From positions 1-42,404 of the forward strand of contig CAYTGM010000035.1 in NCBI GenBank assembly GCA_964437365.1: a stretch of 42,404 bases of DNA. The letters run 5' to 3'. Below are positions 23,014 to 31,596 of the stretch, piece by piece. This stretch comes from CAYTGM01 sp964437365. Its GTDB lineage: Bacteria > Sumerlaeota > Sumerlaeia > SLMS01. The notes beneath the pieces were generated by a model that was not told the origin of the DNA, searched no databases, and was given only the letters and a program-made list of their open reading frames with translations. A program made the position numbers and the translations under genes. The number at the start of each line of letters is the position of its first letter. Positions within the stretch are counted from its first letter, which is position 1.

Positions 23014-24594
23014 CTAATCTTTTCTCCCATTTATCTTCCATCCTTGCCACGCCAGTATAGCCACCAGTCCACCATACTGCACCCACCAAACCCAACTAAC
23101 CTCCTCCCATTTTTCTTCAGACCACCATTGAGGAAGCATTGCATAGGTAAAGGGGATTGTCAGCGCCCACCAGAAAAAGGGCAGAGCCCATCTGCTATCT
23201 ACAAGAGTTGCGGGCATCAGGACGATCAGGTACCACGGATGTACTACGGGGGACACCAGTAGACCCAATCCCACCAATACTACCCAGCAGCTCTCAAATC
23301 GATAACCCTTAATCAGTGTATACAGCCAAAGGATTCCAAAGAGGACAGCTCCCATCATGCGCGCTCCAAACTGATTTGGGTGCTGCGGATAAAAGCCTTC
23401 AACGGCAAGAACACGTTCACGAAACGACTCATCGCCAACTATTTTCCCAACGATATTGAGCAGGCCTCCCCATAGTTTTCCTTCCGGGTCTATCTTGCTC
23501 AGTCCGTCCAGGATCAGGGGGTAAATGAATCCGTTGTGTTCCCAAACTTTATTGTAAATACCCAAGGCATGAAACAAGTCGCTGCCGGCTCTCCAGAATT
23601 GAATATGGAATGTCAGAATGATGAAGAGGGTCGTCAGTGCGAAAGAAAACCAGGTTTTCCATCCCGACAAATTTCGCATAGCATGGATGACTAAAACCAG
23701 AGGAACGATCTTGGAGACAACGGTGATGGCAAATCCAAGCGCGCACAACAGTATCGCATCAGGGTTCCCCTTTTTCATCCGATCAAACTGGCTGAGATAA
23801 AGAGCCAGGCCACAAGCAACCAGTATGTCCAGATGACCAGAAACTCCCAGCTCAATCGGAATGAGAGGCAAAAGCAATAAGCTATACACACGCCCTGTGG
23901 GGAATCGACCTTTCGCCCAGTGGAGTGCAAAGGGAAGAAAGTAAAGATACAGAAGAACGACGAAAATAAATCTGATGAATTGAACACTCTCCCCGAACAA
24001 GTTCACAGTCCAGACAAAGACGTACTGGGCAAGCGGCGGGTAGATCGCTGATATATCCGGATTATTCACATAGGGATGAGCCTGTGAAGATGCTGCAAGC
24101 TCTTCAAGAAAAGGCGAGGAAGGAGGAAAAACATATGGGTTACTTCCCGAAAGAATAACTTTTCCTTCCCACAGATAGCGGTAGAGATCATCAGAAAAGA
24201 CCGGCGCCACCATGAATGCATGGAGCGTACAGACAGAAAGTCCTCCCACGAGAATAAGTAGTGGCAAAAGTCTTTCCCAAATCGAACGCGATTCTCCAAC
24301 TTCCTTCTGCCAGGGGAGAGGTGCTTCCCAGAAAAACATCCACCGGGCAATCACGATCCACAATAGACTTTGAAGAGGCAAAAGTCCCCACAGGAACCAG
24401 GTGAAAGCGGGTCTGGCTTCAAAGGGAGGTGTTGTGGAAACGGGATAATCCCCAGATAGAATGTATGCCTGTGCGAATTGAACTAAAATCAACACCAGCA
24501 CCGTTGGGAAAAGAAATGGCGATTTGTCATCGACCCAACCGAGAAGACGTTGATAGAACACACCGAGTAATTGAGGAGCCTGTTGATCTGCCAT
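23014..24594 (-). CDS. GT-C-like membrane mannosyltransferase-type protein
   Basis: About 526 residues with ten or more hydrophobic segments. The segment DLYRYLWEGKVILSGSNPY, followed about 40 residues later by ISAIYPPLAQYVF, is the signature of GT-C glycosyltransferases related to DUF2029/GT87 and bacterial mannosyltransferases. The Asp of DLYRY is the likely catalytic acid. They use polyprenyl-phosphate sugars and act on the periplasmic face. Donor and acceptor are unknown. I choose ATG 24594 (MADQQAPQ) because the frame upstream of it would be antisense to rarA and looks unlike protein. The start codon overlaps the divergent rarA start in CATG. Confidence 0.75.
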   Translation of the reverse strand: MADQQAPQLLGVFYQRLLGWVDDKSPFLFPTVLVLILVQFAQAYILSGDYPVSTTPPFEARPAFTWFLWGLLPLQSLLWIVIARWMFFWEAPLPWQKEVGESRSIWERLLPLLILVGGLSVCTLHAFMVAPVFSDDLYRYLWEGKVILSGSNPYVFPPSSPFLEELAASSQAHPYVNNPDISAIYPPLAQYVFVWTVNLFGESVQFIRFIFVVLLYLYFLPFALHWAKGRFPTGRVYSLLLLPLIPIELGVSGHLDILVACGLALYLSQFDRMKKGNPDAILLCALGFAITVVSKIVPLVLVIHAMRNLSGWKTWFSFALTTLFIILTFHIQFWRAGSDLFHALGIYNKVWEHNGFIYPLILDGLSKIDPEGKLWGGLLNIVGKIVGDESFRERVLAVEGFYPQHPNQFGARMMGAVLFGILWLYTLIKGYRFESCWVVLVGLGLLVSPVVHPWYLIVLMPATLVDSRWALPFFWWALTIPFTYAMLPQWWSEEKWEEVSWVWWVQYGGLVAILAWQGWKINGRKD

Positions 24595-26011
24595 GAAAGA
24601 TTTATTCGGAGAAGAATCACCCGAACCAAACGAAAAGCCAAAACAGCTATCGATGCAAGCGAAGCTACAAGATTCTTTTTCTGACCAAATGGGAGAAGAT
24701 ACGGAGCATCGCCCCCTTGCTGATCGCCTCCGGCCCATTTCCTTCGACAACTATCTTGGACAGGATGAGCTCATCGGAGAAGACACTCCTCTTCGCAAGC
24801 TGATCGAAGCGGACAAAATCCCTTCCATGATTCTCTGGGGTCCTCCCGGCAGCGGGAAAACCACGTTGGCGAATCTGGTCGCCCGTCACGTCAGTGCTGA
24901 CTTCATCACGCTAAGCGCTGTGACCTCTTCCATTCGTGATGTGAGAAATACCATCGATGTCGCAAAGACGAACCTTAAGTTCGGCAGAAAGACTATTCTC
25001 TTTATAGATGAGATCCATCGCTTCAATAAGTCCCAGCAGGACGCTTTTCTCCCACACGTCGAGTCAGGCATTGTGACTCTTATTGGAGCAACAACGGAGA
25101 ATCCCAGTTTTTCAGTCATCGCTCCGCTGCTTTCTCGTTGCCGTGTCTTTACACTCAATGCCCTTGAGGAAGAGGCCATGGTGTCACTTCTTAGAAAAGG
25201 GCTGGAAAAGCTCAATAGCGAGAACAAAGAGAAGGGAAGAGAGCTTGAGGCGGACGAGGAGGCGCTCTTCCATATAACGAAACTATCGGACGGAGATGCC
25301 CGTCGAGCTCTGGGAATTCTGGAAATTTCCTGTTCTGTGAAGATGGCTTCAAAGGATAAAGGAACCATTACAGTTCAGAATATCGCCGATGTTGCGCAGC
25401 GTCACCTGATATACGACAAATCTGGCGAAGAACATTATAATCTCATCAGTGCCCTTCATAAGTGTGTACGCTCATCCGATCCCCATGGAGCTCTCTACTG
25501 GCTTGCCAGAATGTTGACAGCAGGCGAAGAGCCTTTGTTTATCGCGCGACGTCTTGTCCGTATGGCCAGCGAAGATATCGGTCTGGCCAACCCTCACGCA
25601 CTGACACAGTGTATGGAGGCCCTGAGAACCTATCAGCTTCTTGGATCGCCGGAGGGTGAACTCGCACTGGCCCAAGCGACCGTTTATCTTGCAACTTCCC
25701 CTAAATCCAATGCCGTCTATAAAGCTTATAGCGAGGCGATGGCAGAGGTTCAGGCTTCCGGCAGTTTGCCTGTACCGATGCACCTGAGAAATGCCCCGAC
25801 AAAGCTCATGAAAGAGAGTGGGTACTCTGACGGATATACCTACGATCATGATTTCGACGGACACTTCGCGCCAAAACAGGGTCTTCCTGATAAGATCGCA
25901 GCCAGAAAATTCTACGAACCAACCGACCAGGGAATTGAAGCAAAGATTCGGGAAAAGCTGAACGCCTGGGATCATGCACGCGCCGAAAAACGGAATGAAG
26001 ATCAATCCTGA
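24593..26011 (+). CDS. rarA: Replication-associated recombination protein RarA (MgsA)
   Basis: A 472-residue AAA+ ATPase that acts at stalled replication forks. RPISFDNYLGQDELIG precedes Walker A GPPGSGKTT. Walker B is ILFIDEIHRFNKSQQDAFLP, sensor 1 is GATTENPSF, and the C-terminal tetramerisation part has YTYDHDFDGHFAPKQGLPD. Length is typical of the family. GAGGAG lies 14 bases before the ATG, which is longer than usual. The gene starts divergently from the GT-C gene and is followed after 13 bp by a glycosyltransferase gene. Confidence 0.95.
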   Translation: MKDLFGEESPEPNEKPKQLSMQAKLQDSFSDQMGEDTEHRPLADRLRPISFDNYLGQDELIGEDTPLRKLIEADKIPSMILWGPPGSGKTTLANLVARHVSADFITLSAVTSSIRDVRNTIDVAKTNLKFGRKTILFIDEIHRFNKSQQDAFLPHVESGIVTLIGATTENPSFSVIAPLLSRCRVFTLNALEEEAMVSLLRKGLEKLNSENKEKGRELEADEEALFHITKLSDGDARRALGILEISCSVKMASKDKGTITVQNIADVAQRHLIYDKSGEEHYNLISALHKCVRSSDPHGALYWLARMLTAGEEPLFIARRLVRMASEDIGLANPHALTQCMEALRTYQLLGSPEGELALAQATVYLATSPKSNAVYKAYSEAMAEVQASGSLPVPMHLRNAPTKLMKESGYSDGYTYDHDFDGHFAPKQGLPDKIAARKFYEPTDQGIEAKIREKLNAWDHARAEKRNEDQS

Positions 26012-26024
26012 GGTTCAGCTTTAA

Positions 26025-27041
26025 GTGACTTCCCCGCTCGTGACAATTCTGATGCCGGTACGAAATGGTGAAGGAACAGTTTCTGAAGCGATCGAGAGTT
26101 GCCTGCGACAGAGCTATACGCACTTTGAAATCCTTATCGTCAATGACCACTCAACAGACCATACATCGGATATTCTCCACAGCTACGCGGGTCGAGATCA
26201 ACGCGTCCGTGTTATGAATACTCAAGGAGAAGGAGGACTCATCAAGGCCCTGAACCTGGGAATCGTAGAATCTCAGGGCTCCTTGATCGCCCGGATGGAT
26301 GCTGATGATATCATGCATCCTGGTCGACTCCAGAAGCAGGTGAATCACCTCGAAGGAAATCCAGAAGTCTCCGTATCAAGTTCCCTCGTTAAAATAACAG
26401 GAGAAACCGTTCGTGATGGGTTTAAGCGTTATGAGTCATGGATTAACCGCCTCATAGATCACGAAGAGATATATCGCGAGCGCTTCATTGAGAGTCCCGT
26501 TGTTCATCCGTCCGTGATGATTCGGCGCAAAGTGTTACAGGAACTTAGAGGGTATCAGGAGAACGGTTGGGCCGAGGACTATGATCTATGGCTGCGAGCG
26601 CTTCAGTCTGGTTATCGTATAGAAAAGATTCCTGAAGTTCTTCTCACCTGGTGCGATTCTATAGAGCGGCTGACCCGTACAGACAATCGCTATTCGGAAG
26701 AAAACTTTCTTCGAGCGAAAGCATACTACCTGTCGAAAGTCGAAGACGTTGCAGAACGGGGAGTATGCATCGCGGGTGCAGGTCCGATCGGAAAGCAGAT
26801 GGCGCTGTTCCTTAAAGAGCAAGGAGTTGTCATTGAATGTTTCTATGATGTGAAGTCATCTCGAACGGAGCAGGTCATTCATCAGATTCCGGTCAGGGAT
26901 GCTCATGATGTTCCGAAGTGGAAAGAAGGCCTACCGGTATTGCTGCTGGCTTTGGGAAAACCAGAAGCACGAGACGAAGGTCGGAAGTTTCTCTCCAGCC
27001 TGGGCTATACAGAGGGGAAGACGTTCTATTGTGTAGCGTGA
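26025..27041 (+). CDS. Family 2 glycosyltransferase with C-terminal Rossmann-like domain
   Basis: A 338-residue soluble protein. Residues 1-230 are a GT-A fold: VTILMPVRNGEGTVSEAIES at the start, the DXD-type motif ARMDADDIMHPGRL near residue 90, and the acceptor motif WAEDYDLWLR near 182. Residues about 238-338 form a small Rossmann-like domain with GAGPIGKQMALFL, seen in some family 2 transferases. It may bind a nucleotide or regulate the enzyme. The start is GTG, only 13 bp after rarA, with GAGG overlapping the rarA stop, so translation is probably coupled. The sugar transferred is unknown. Confidence 0.88.
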   Translation: MTSPLVTILMPVRNGEGTVSEAIESCLRQSYTHFEILIVNDHSTDHTSDILHSYAGRDQRVRVMNTQGEGGLIKALNLGIVESQGSLIARMDADDIMHPGRLQKQVNHLEGNPEVSVSSSLVKITGETVRDGFKRYESWINRLIDHEEIYRERFIESPVVHPSVMIRRKVLQELRGYQENGWAEDYDLWLRALQSGYRIEKIPEVLLTWCDSIERLTRTDNRYSEENFLRAKAYYLSKVEDVAERGVCIAGAGPIGKQMALFLKEQGVVIECFYDVKSSRTEQVIHQIPVRDAHDVPKWKEGLPVLLLALGKPEARDEGRKFLSSLGYTEGKTFYCVA

Positions 27042-27079
27042 CATATGCTGAGACCGAGGATCGCTTAATCTTAAACGCT

Positions 27080-27322
27080 CTATATATGTGAAGCGACAAC
27101 GAAGCAGATTGAGAAGAAGGCGAAGCTGCACCAGGCGGGTGCCAGTTTTCCTGCGAGGTCTCTCCCGGGGGTGCGCGTGTAATCCGGGTCGCGTCTGTTT
27201 CGGATGTATCGCACCTGCCAGAATTCAAGAAGAGCCAACAGGCTGACAATGACAGCGGCGACCAGCGACACAATCATACAAACGTTCAGCAGGCAGACAA
27301 GTGCATCAAGAAGAACGGTCAT
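27080..27322 (-). CDS. Small two-helix membrane protein
   Basis: 80 residues with a long hydrophobic segment (about 5-35), a charged middle (VRYIRNRRDPDYTRTPGR) and a second hydrophobic end (about 60-80). No family recognised. GGGGGTG lies about 7 bases before the ATG. Its size and helix-loop-helix layout are the same as the 82-residue protein at 27753-28001, with little sequence similarity visible. It is convergent with the glycosyltransferase gene. Confidence 0.6.
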   Translation of the reverse strand: MTVLLDALVCLLNVCMIVSLVAAVIVSLLALLEFWQVRYIRNRRDPDYTRTPGRDLAGKLAPAWCSFAFFSICFVVASHI

Positions 27323-27752
27323 TTGTGATCACCCCCGAAGAGAAGCTGACAGGCTACTTTCGAACCGAGAAGTTCGATTCAATTAAGTTCCCTACTGTCA
27401 TCTGAGATCCCATATTCAAGAAAATCGTGAGAATCGTCAGGGGCGAAAAAAATGGGTCAAACAGGACCAACGACCTCTTGTCGATGTCATCCCCATGTCT
27501 GACGGACGTCTCAAGTCGTAGGTAAGACGTAGATAAGACGTCGGACAGACGTCCGTCACCCGGTGTAGAGACCTCTCATTGAAATGTTTCGTAATTTGTG
27601 GTCAGGCATCGCCGGTGATCGTGTTCGTGGGACTTGAGACTCTTGTTTATCAGTCTACCACCGACCCTCCGTGCTTACTAATGTTAAGGCCTTAGGATGA
27701 TGTCGGTATGAGCAGTCGGGAATGAAGGCTTTCCGAGATGAATCTTTCCAAA
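27323..27752. other. 430-bp intergenic region with a repeat array
   Basis: No gene is supported. Its central part (27484-27559) is an array of 11-bp repeats within an inverted repeat, listed separately. The right half contains ATCGCCGGTGAT (an imperfect palindrome) and AT-rich sequence that could hold the promoter of the 80-residue protein. No tRNA or known riboswitch pattern is seen. Confidence 0.4.
27484..27559. repeat. Phased 11-bp repeats inside a 12-bp inverted repeat
   Basis: Units starting A(C/T)GT(C/A) begin at 27484, 27495, 27506, 27527, 27538 and 27549, with a weaker unit (TCGTAGGTAAG) at 27516. Spacing is 11 bp except for one 10-bp step. The best pair is ACGTAGATAAG and ACGTCGGACAG. 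In addition TGACGGACGTCT (27500-27511) and AGACGTCCGTCA (27547-27558) are perfect inverted arms around 35 nt. The layout suggests an operator bound on one helix face, or a structured RNA. Confidence 0.6.
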
Positions 27753-28001
27753 CTACATCAAATACATGTAGATGAGAGCAGTGGGGAATCCGAAGATAAG
27801 GACATAAACAAGGGATTTCCGTGCTCCCTTAAGCAAGTCTTTCTCATGCTGTTTATCGTATGGCTCTTCCCCGGCTCGAACGGATGTCTGATAAATAAAG
27901 ACCGAGTAGAGGGAAATAATAAGCGTGATTCCGGATATAAACAAACCTATGAGTAACCCGATCACCAGAAGCAGGCTGAGCACGAGAAGAAGCTGGTCCA
28001 T
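27753..28001 (-). CDS. Small two-helix membrane protein
   Basis: 82 residues: a long hydrophobic stretch (about 2-38), a charged middle (SVRAGEEPYDKQHEKDLLKG) and a C-terminal hydrophobic segment (about 62-82). No family recognised. GGAGGAAA seven bases before the ATG strongly supports translation. It resembles the 80-residue protein at 27080 in size and layout and is separated from it by the repeat array. Confidence 0.7.
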   Translation of the reverse strand: MDQLLLVLSLLLVIGLLIGLFISGITLIISLYSVFIYQTSVRAGEEPYDKQHEKDLLKGARKSLVYVLIFGFPTALIYMYLM

Positions 28002-28100
28002 ACTTTTTCCTCCGAGAGCTGATTGGTAAGGTGGGAAAATTGCAATAACTGCGCCGTGTTGTCCTTACTCTACAGACGATCGAAAAGGATATTCAAATCG

Positions 28101-28532
28101 ATGCTCGCACTCTTGTTCACCCAGGTTTTCGTGACTCTCCTGCTGACCGGTTTGATCTGGACGGTCCAAGTTGTCCACTACCCTCTGTTCAGAAAGATAC
28201 CTGCTGAGGTCTTTAAGGAATACGAGCAGGAACATCAGAAGAGGATTTCCTACCTCGTTGTTCCTTTTATGTTAATCGAGCTTTTTGTGAGTTCTGCTCT
28301 TGTCTATCACGGATGGAACCAGGAGAGATGGCTCTGGCACCTGACGGGATTCATCCTTGTACTTGCCATCTGGCTGCAGACTTTTCTGGTTGCTGCACCG
28401 ATGCACGGAAAACTCGCGGAGGGAAAAAATGACAAAGCCATTGAGATTCTTGTCAGGTCTAACTGGTGGCGCGTTCTCTTCTGGAGTGTTCGAGCTGTTC
28501 TGGTTTTGTATCTCATTTACAATTGGGAATAG
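28101..28532 (+). CDS. DUF1772-like small membrane protein
   Basis: About 143 residues with four hydrophobic segments. WTVQVVHYPLFRKIPAEVF after the first helix and the HQKRISYLVVPFMLIE stretch are typical of a family of small inner membrane proteins that I know as DUF1772-like. Function is unknown. ATG 28101 is preceded by AAAGGAT at a suitable distance. The frame extends upstream from a TTG at 28023, but that part is not hydrophobic and looks unlike a family N-terminus. It runs divergently from the 82-residue protein and converges on the amidase gene. Confidence 0.75.
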   Translation: MLALLFTQVFVTLLLTGLIWTVQVVHYPLFRKIPAEVFKEYEQEHQKRISYLVVPFMLIELFVSSALVYHGWNQERWLWHLTGFILVLAIWLQTFLVAAPMHGKLAEGKNDKAIEILVRSNWWRVLFWSVRAVLVLYLIYNWE

Positions 28533-28542
28533 AGGTATCCAC

Positions 28543-28588
28543 CTCGCGTATGCGAGATAGATAGCACCCTGTCTCCGTTTACAGGAAC
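28543..28588. terminator. Small hairpins between convergent genes
   Basis: CTCGC-GTAT-GCGAG (28543-28556) and CCTGT...ACAGG (about 28568-28586) lie between the convergent DUF1772-like and amidase genes. Both stems are only five base pairs and neither is followed by a strong T run, so a terminator role is only likely by position. Confidence 0.3.
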
Positions 28589-29671
28589 TTACTCCTTTTC
28601 CTCTGATTTTTCTGTTGGTCGAACACGGACTGTCGGAGAGTCATGCCACACACCGTTCAGGTTGACGCGTCCAGCATGCAGGTTCGAACGCTCTTCTGAT
28701 GTCGATTTGAGTTTCATCTCGAAGACAGCACGGTCCTCGGTGGAGTCGACACGTTTTGCTTCTTCAACGATCTCGATGGTTTCTATTTTATCTATATCAG
28801 GAAAGATGATATCATCAACAGAGAGTTGTTCTACATCCTCCCCGATTACGGTCAGTATCCATGTAAAGGGTTCATTTGCATAGACGTTCTCTTCCTTGAT
28901 TTTTGCATTAACGACAACCTCTTTGGAGCTGCCCGGTTCAGGAAGAGCAATAGGTTCAACGCCATAGGAACGAATCCGCTCGCGAACGCGCTTACTGAAC
29001 TCTTCCCAGGGGAAGTGTTCCCCGGGGTCGCTCTTGTTCCAGGGTTGCACCTGAAAGTGTCCGACAAGGCCGGGTCCTGTGAACCGTTTCGTCTCTTCGT
29101 CTATAACAAGACTCCATGGACCTTCGTAAGCCGTGCCCTCTGGATGATAGGCGGGGATCTCCCATTTGACACAAAGATAAGCGCATAGATTGACGAGCGA
29201 TTCCATCAGTTCGGGTGTCCAGGTTTCCGGGTTACGACTCCACCCGGCGCATTCGATGCCGAAGGCACGTCCGTTGTAATAGGTTTGTGTATGCGCTACG
29301 TCTTTTTCGTTTACCATCACGCAGATTTCGCCGTTGGGGCCTAGTACATAATGAGAGCTCACATTGCGGTTGTTGTCCTTGAAATAGTTTACAACACCTG
29401 CAAAGTTACGATTCTGGTTTTCAGGGAAGGTTTGTTCTTCAAGATAACGACCTTCCGTGGTATGAATGACGATGGCGGTAACGTCGTTTTTCGTTCGATC
29501 ACTGGAGCGAAAAGGACCGGCAGGAACCCACGCCATCGTTGGGGCAGGAGGAGAGCGGATTTCCCAGAGCCAACCCGCTGTTGGGTCGGCCTTTGGTTTG
29601 GAAGAGGAGCAGGAAAGTGAGGTCAGGATGCAGCCAAGGGTTAGTACATAGAACGAAATTCGAAAAAACAT
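28589..29671 (-). CDS. N-acetylmuramoyl-L-alanine amidase (amidase_2) lipoprotein
   Basis: A 360-residue exported protein. A signal segment ends in SLSC21 followed by SSSK, a slightly degenerate lipobox suggesting a lipid-anchored protein. Residues about 45-235 are an amidase_2/AmpD-like domain. IVIHTTEG and VGHFQVQPWNKSDPGEHF provide the likely zinc ligands (His, His and Asp of the DPG element), with FGIECAG in the core. It would cleave the bond between N-acetylmuramic acid and L-Ala in peptidoglycan. Residues about 255-355 form a beta-rich domain (EENVYANEPFTWILTV) like those placed on the outside of cell-envelope proteins. The stop is 56 bp from the preceding convergent gene. Confidence 0.85.
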   Translation of the reverse strand: MFFRISFYVLTLGCILTSLSCSSSKPKADPTAGWLWEIRSPPAPTMAWVPAGPFRSSDRTKNDVTAIVIHTTEGRYLEEQTFPENQNRNFAGVVNYFKDNNRNVSSHYVLGPNGEICVMVNEKDVAHTQTYYNGRAFGIECAGWSRNPETWTPELMESLVNLCAYLCVKWEIPAYHPEGTAYEGPWSLVIDEETKRFTGPGLVGHFQVQPWNKSDPGEHFPWEEFSKRVRERIRSYGVEPIALPEPGSSKEVVVNAKIKEENVYANEPFTWILTVIGEDVEQLSVDDIIFPDIDKIETIEIVEEAKRVDSTEDRAVFEMKLKSTSEERSNLHAGRVNLNGVWHDSPTVRVRPTEKSEEKE

Positions 29672-29801
29672 GCATAGCTCCTCGAGGATTGGAAGTTTGT
29701 CACCCTTCTGACTGACTTACTGAATCCGCAAGGAGAATTTATTTGCGTCGGGCGAGTCGCGATTCTTTCTCTCCTGGTATTTCGGGCCAGAGATAAAGGT
29801 A

Positions 29802-29827
29802 GAGCCACCCTCGTGAGAAGGTGGCTC
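29802..29827 (-). terminator. Hairpin after the SDR gene
   Basis: GAGCCACC (29802-29809) and GGTGGCTC (29820-29827) form a perfect 8-bp stem with a 10-nt loop, 38 bases past the SDR stop on the minus strand. The T run after it is weak (TACCTTTATC), so it is a probable but not strong terminator. Confidence 0.6.
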
Positions 29828-29864
29828 CGGCACTTCGCGCTATACGACCGTGCAGATTGTACTA

Positions 29865-30608
29865 TTAATCTCCCATGAGATTGGCTTCGACGATGTTCTT
29901 TGCGAACCCTTTGTAGGCTTCCCAGAATTGCTTCGCCATGGTGTCTGGAAAAACGTGGAACTCCCCTTTTTTCAACGCGTCTATAAAGGTTTCCGCGACG
30001 ATGGAAGGTGGTTCGGCAACCTCGTCGAGGCCAGCGCTGTGCGCCATGTCAGTGGCAATCGGTCCTGGGTGTATACTCACCACATGCGTTCCCTGTTCGG
30101 AAAGTTTGTCCTTCAGCCCCTGGGTGATGGAATAAGCGGCGGCCTTTGAAGCTGCGTACGTTGCAAAGTCGGCGAAGCTTTTCAGGGAAGCGACGGAGTT
30201 AAGGTTGGCAAACACGCCTCCGCCATTCGCTTTGAGAACCGGGGCAAAAGCCTGAGCCATATGCATGAGTCCATGCACATTTACCTTCATTTCGAAATCA
30301 AGGCAGTCAAAAGCATCCTCAGACAGGGGAGAGGCAACTTTCAAAACGCCGGCATTATTGATGACAACCTCGACGTCGCTGGCTTTCTTAGCTGCTGCTT
30401 TAATTGTATCGGGTTTAGTGACATCGATTTCTATCGGGACGACTTTTTCTCCGTGGGATTCGACAAGAGGCTTGGCACTGTCCAGATTACGGACCGCTGC
30501 ATAGACTTTTGCTGCGCCGTGTTTCAGCACTGTCTCGAGGAGTTCCTTTCCTATGCCTCGGTTGGCGCCGGTAATAAGGACTGTCTTTCCACTGATATCA
30601 TAACTCAT
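29865..30608 (-). CDS. Short-chain dehydrogenase/reductase (SDR)
   Basis: A 247-residue classical SDR. The nucleotide site TGANRGIG is at about residues 14-21, NNAG at about 85-88, and the catalytic Ser and YxxxK are in SVASLKSFADFATYAASKAA. PGPIATDM near residue 181 is typical of the substrate loop. NADPH preference is possible from the Arg after the first strand but is not certain. Substrate unknown. AGGAG lies 8 bases before the ATG. It runs divergently from lexA across a 349-bp gap. Confidence 0.92.
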   Translation of the reverse strand: MSYDISGKTVLITGANRGIGKELLETVLKHGAAKVYAAVRNLDSAKPLVESHGEKVVPIEIDVTKPDTIKAAAKKASDVEVVINNAGVLKVASPLSEDAFDCLDFEMKVNVHGLMHMAQAFAPVLKANGGGVFANLNSVASLKSFADFATYAASKAAAYSITQGLKDKLSEQGTHVVSIHPGPIATDMAHSAGLDEVAEPPSIVAETFIDALKKGEFHVFPDTMAKQFWEAYKGFAKNIVEANLMGD

Positions 30609-30957
30609 AATCTATACTCCTGTTGTTTTGAAATTCTAATGCATAGGCGTGTTCGTGCAGAGGCAAGTTCACGGCCATATGAATCAAGTGGGTGAGTGTG
30701 AGAGTCGAAGTCTGGAAATACGGGGTTTTTGTGACTGATGTGCAGGGTCACGAAGGGAATGGGAGCGCAAGGAGAGGGGTATGCTGGGTGTATTGTCTTT
30801 GTAGATTTGCTCAATCTTGTCGCATGTGAGGCGGAGGGGCTTGTTTTTTTCGTACGATTTTGTTTCGTCGTTTATTCGCTTTTACGTTGACTTCGTTAAT
30901 TTTTCGCCTGTTAAATGGGCGAACTTATGGCGAAAGGCCTCTTAAAGGAGTGACCGT
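30609..30957. promoter_or_regulatory. Intergenic region upstream of lexA and the SDR gene
   Basis: A 349-bp gap with no supported gene. The right part is AT-rich with TTCG-containing words and holds the lexA promoter listed separately. The left part has no feature that I can name. Confidence 0.4.
30887..30934 (+). promoter_or_regulatory. lexA promoter with candidate LexA operator
   Basis: TTGACT (30887-30892) and TTAAAT (30911-30916) are spaced 18 bp, a reasonable sigma-70 promoter. TTCGCC (30903-30908) and GGCGAA (30918-30923) form an inverted repeat straddling the -10 box, and a second GGCGAA (30929-30934) follows at an 11-bp step. LexA generally represses its own gene from such a place, so this is a candidate operator. 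It does not match the E. coli or B. subtilis boxes. Confidence 0.5.
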
Positions 30958-31596
30958 ATGTATCTAACACGGCGGCAGCGGGAAGTTTTTGATTTCATCA
31001 AGGAGTTCATCCACGAGCATAATTATTCTCCTTCGCTGGAGGAAATTGCTCAAGGGATGGAACTCTCATCTCTTGCGACGGTACACAAACATCTCACGAA
31101 CCTTGCCAAGAAGGGGTTAATCAAACGTCATTGGAATCGCGGTCGAGGGATCGAAATTGTCAGTGATCTGCATACGCCGAACATGCCGGATATGGAGCTC
31201 GATGCGGCTTATAAGATGCCCATTAAGGGGACTGTGATCGCCGGTAATCCCATCGAAGCGGTGGAATCAGATTTTGATTCGTTTCCAATTCCCAGTGAAC
31301 TGGTGCGTGATGCAGAGAAGTCCTTTATCCTGAAGGTTCGGGGTGATTCCATGATCGAGGATGGAATCCATGAAGGGGACATGATCCTGGTTGAACAATC
31401 GGAAAAGGCACGTAATGGACAGGTTGTTGTGGCTCTCGTAAATGGTTTTGAAACAACCGTGAAGCGTTTCTTTGATGAGGGTGAAAAAATCCGCCTTCAA
31501 CCAGCAAACAGCTCGATGGAACCCATCTATGCCATGAAGAAAGATGTTTCCATTCAGGGGCTTGTGATAGGTCTTATTCGCCGGTATAGCGCATAG
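30958..31596 (+). CDS. lexA: LexA, SOS response repressor
   Basis: A 212-residue repressor that self-cleaves when stimulated by RecA filaments. The winged helix is residues about 1-70 (LTRRQREVFDFIKEFIHEH, then SLEEIAQGMELSSLATVHKHL). The cleavage site is Ala95-Gly96 in TVIAGNP. The catalytic Ser131 (VRGDSMIEDGI) and Lys169 (ETTVKRFF) are both present, so it should be fully active. AAAGGAG lies 8 bases before the ATG. It is followed after 126 bp by cmk. Confidence 0.96.
   Translation: MYLTRRQREVFDFIKEFIHEHNYSPSLEEIAQGMELSSLATVHKHLTNLAKKGLIKRHWNRGRGIEIVSDLHTPNMPDMELDAAYKMPIKGTVIAGNPIEAVESDFDSFPIPSELVRDAEKSFILKVRGDSMIEDGIHEGDMILVEQSEKARNGQVVVALVNGFETTVKRFFDEGEKIRLQPANSSMEPIYAMKKDVSIQGLVIGLIRRYSA

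Noticed and set aside
24595..24750. 52-residue N-terminal extension of the GT-C gene
   Set aside because: It would run entirely antisense within rarA, is Ser-, Cys- and Arg-rich and not a membrane protein start.
27484..27559. CRISPR array
   Set aside because: Units are about 11 bp, contiguous and without spacers, and no cas gene is present.
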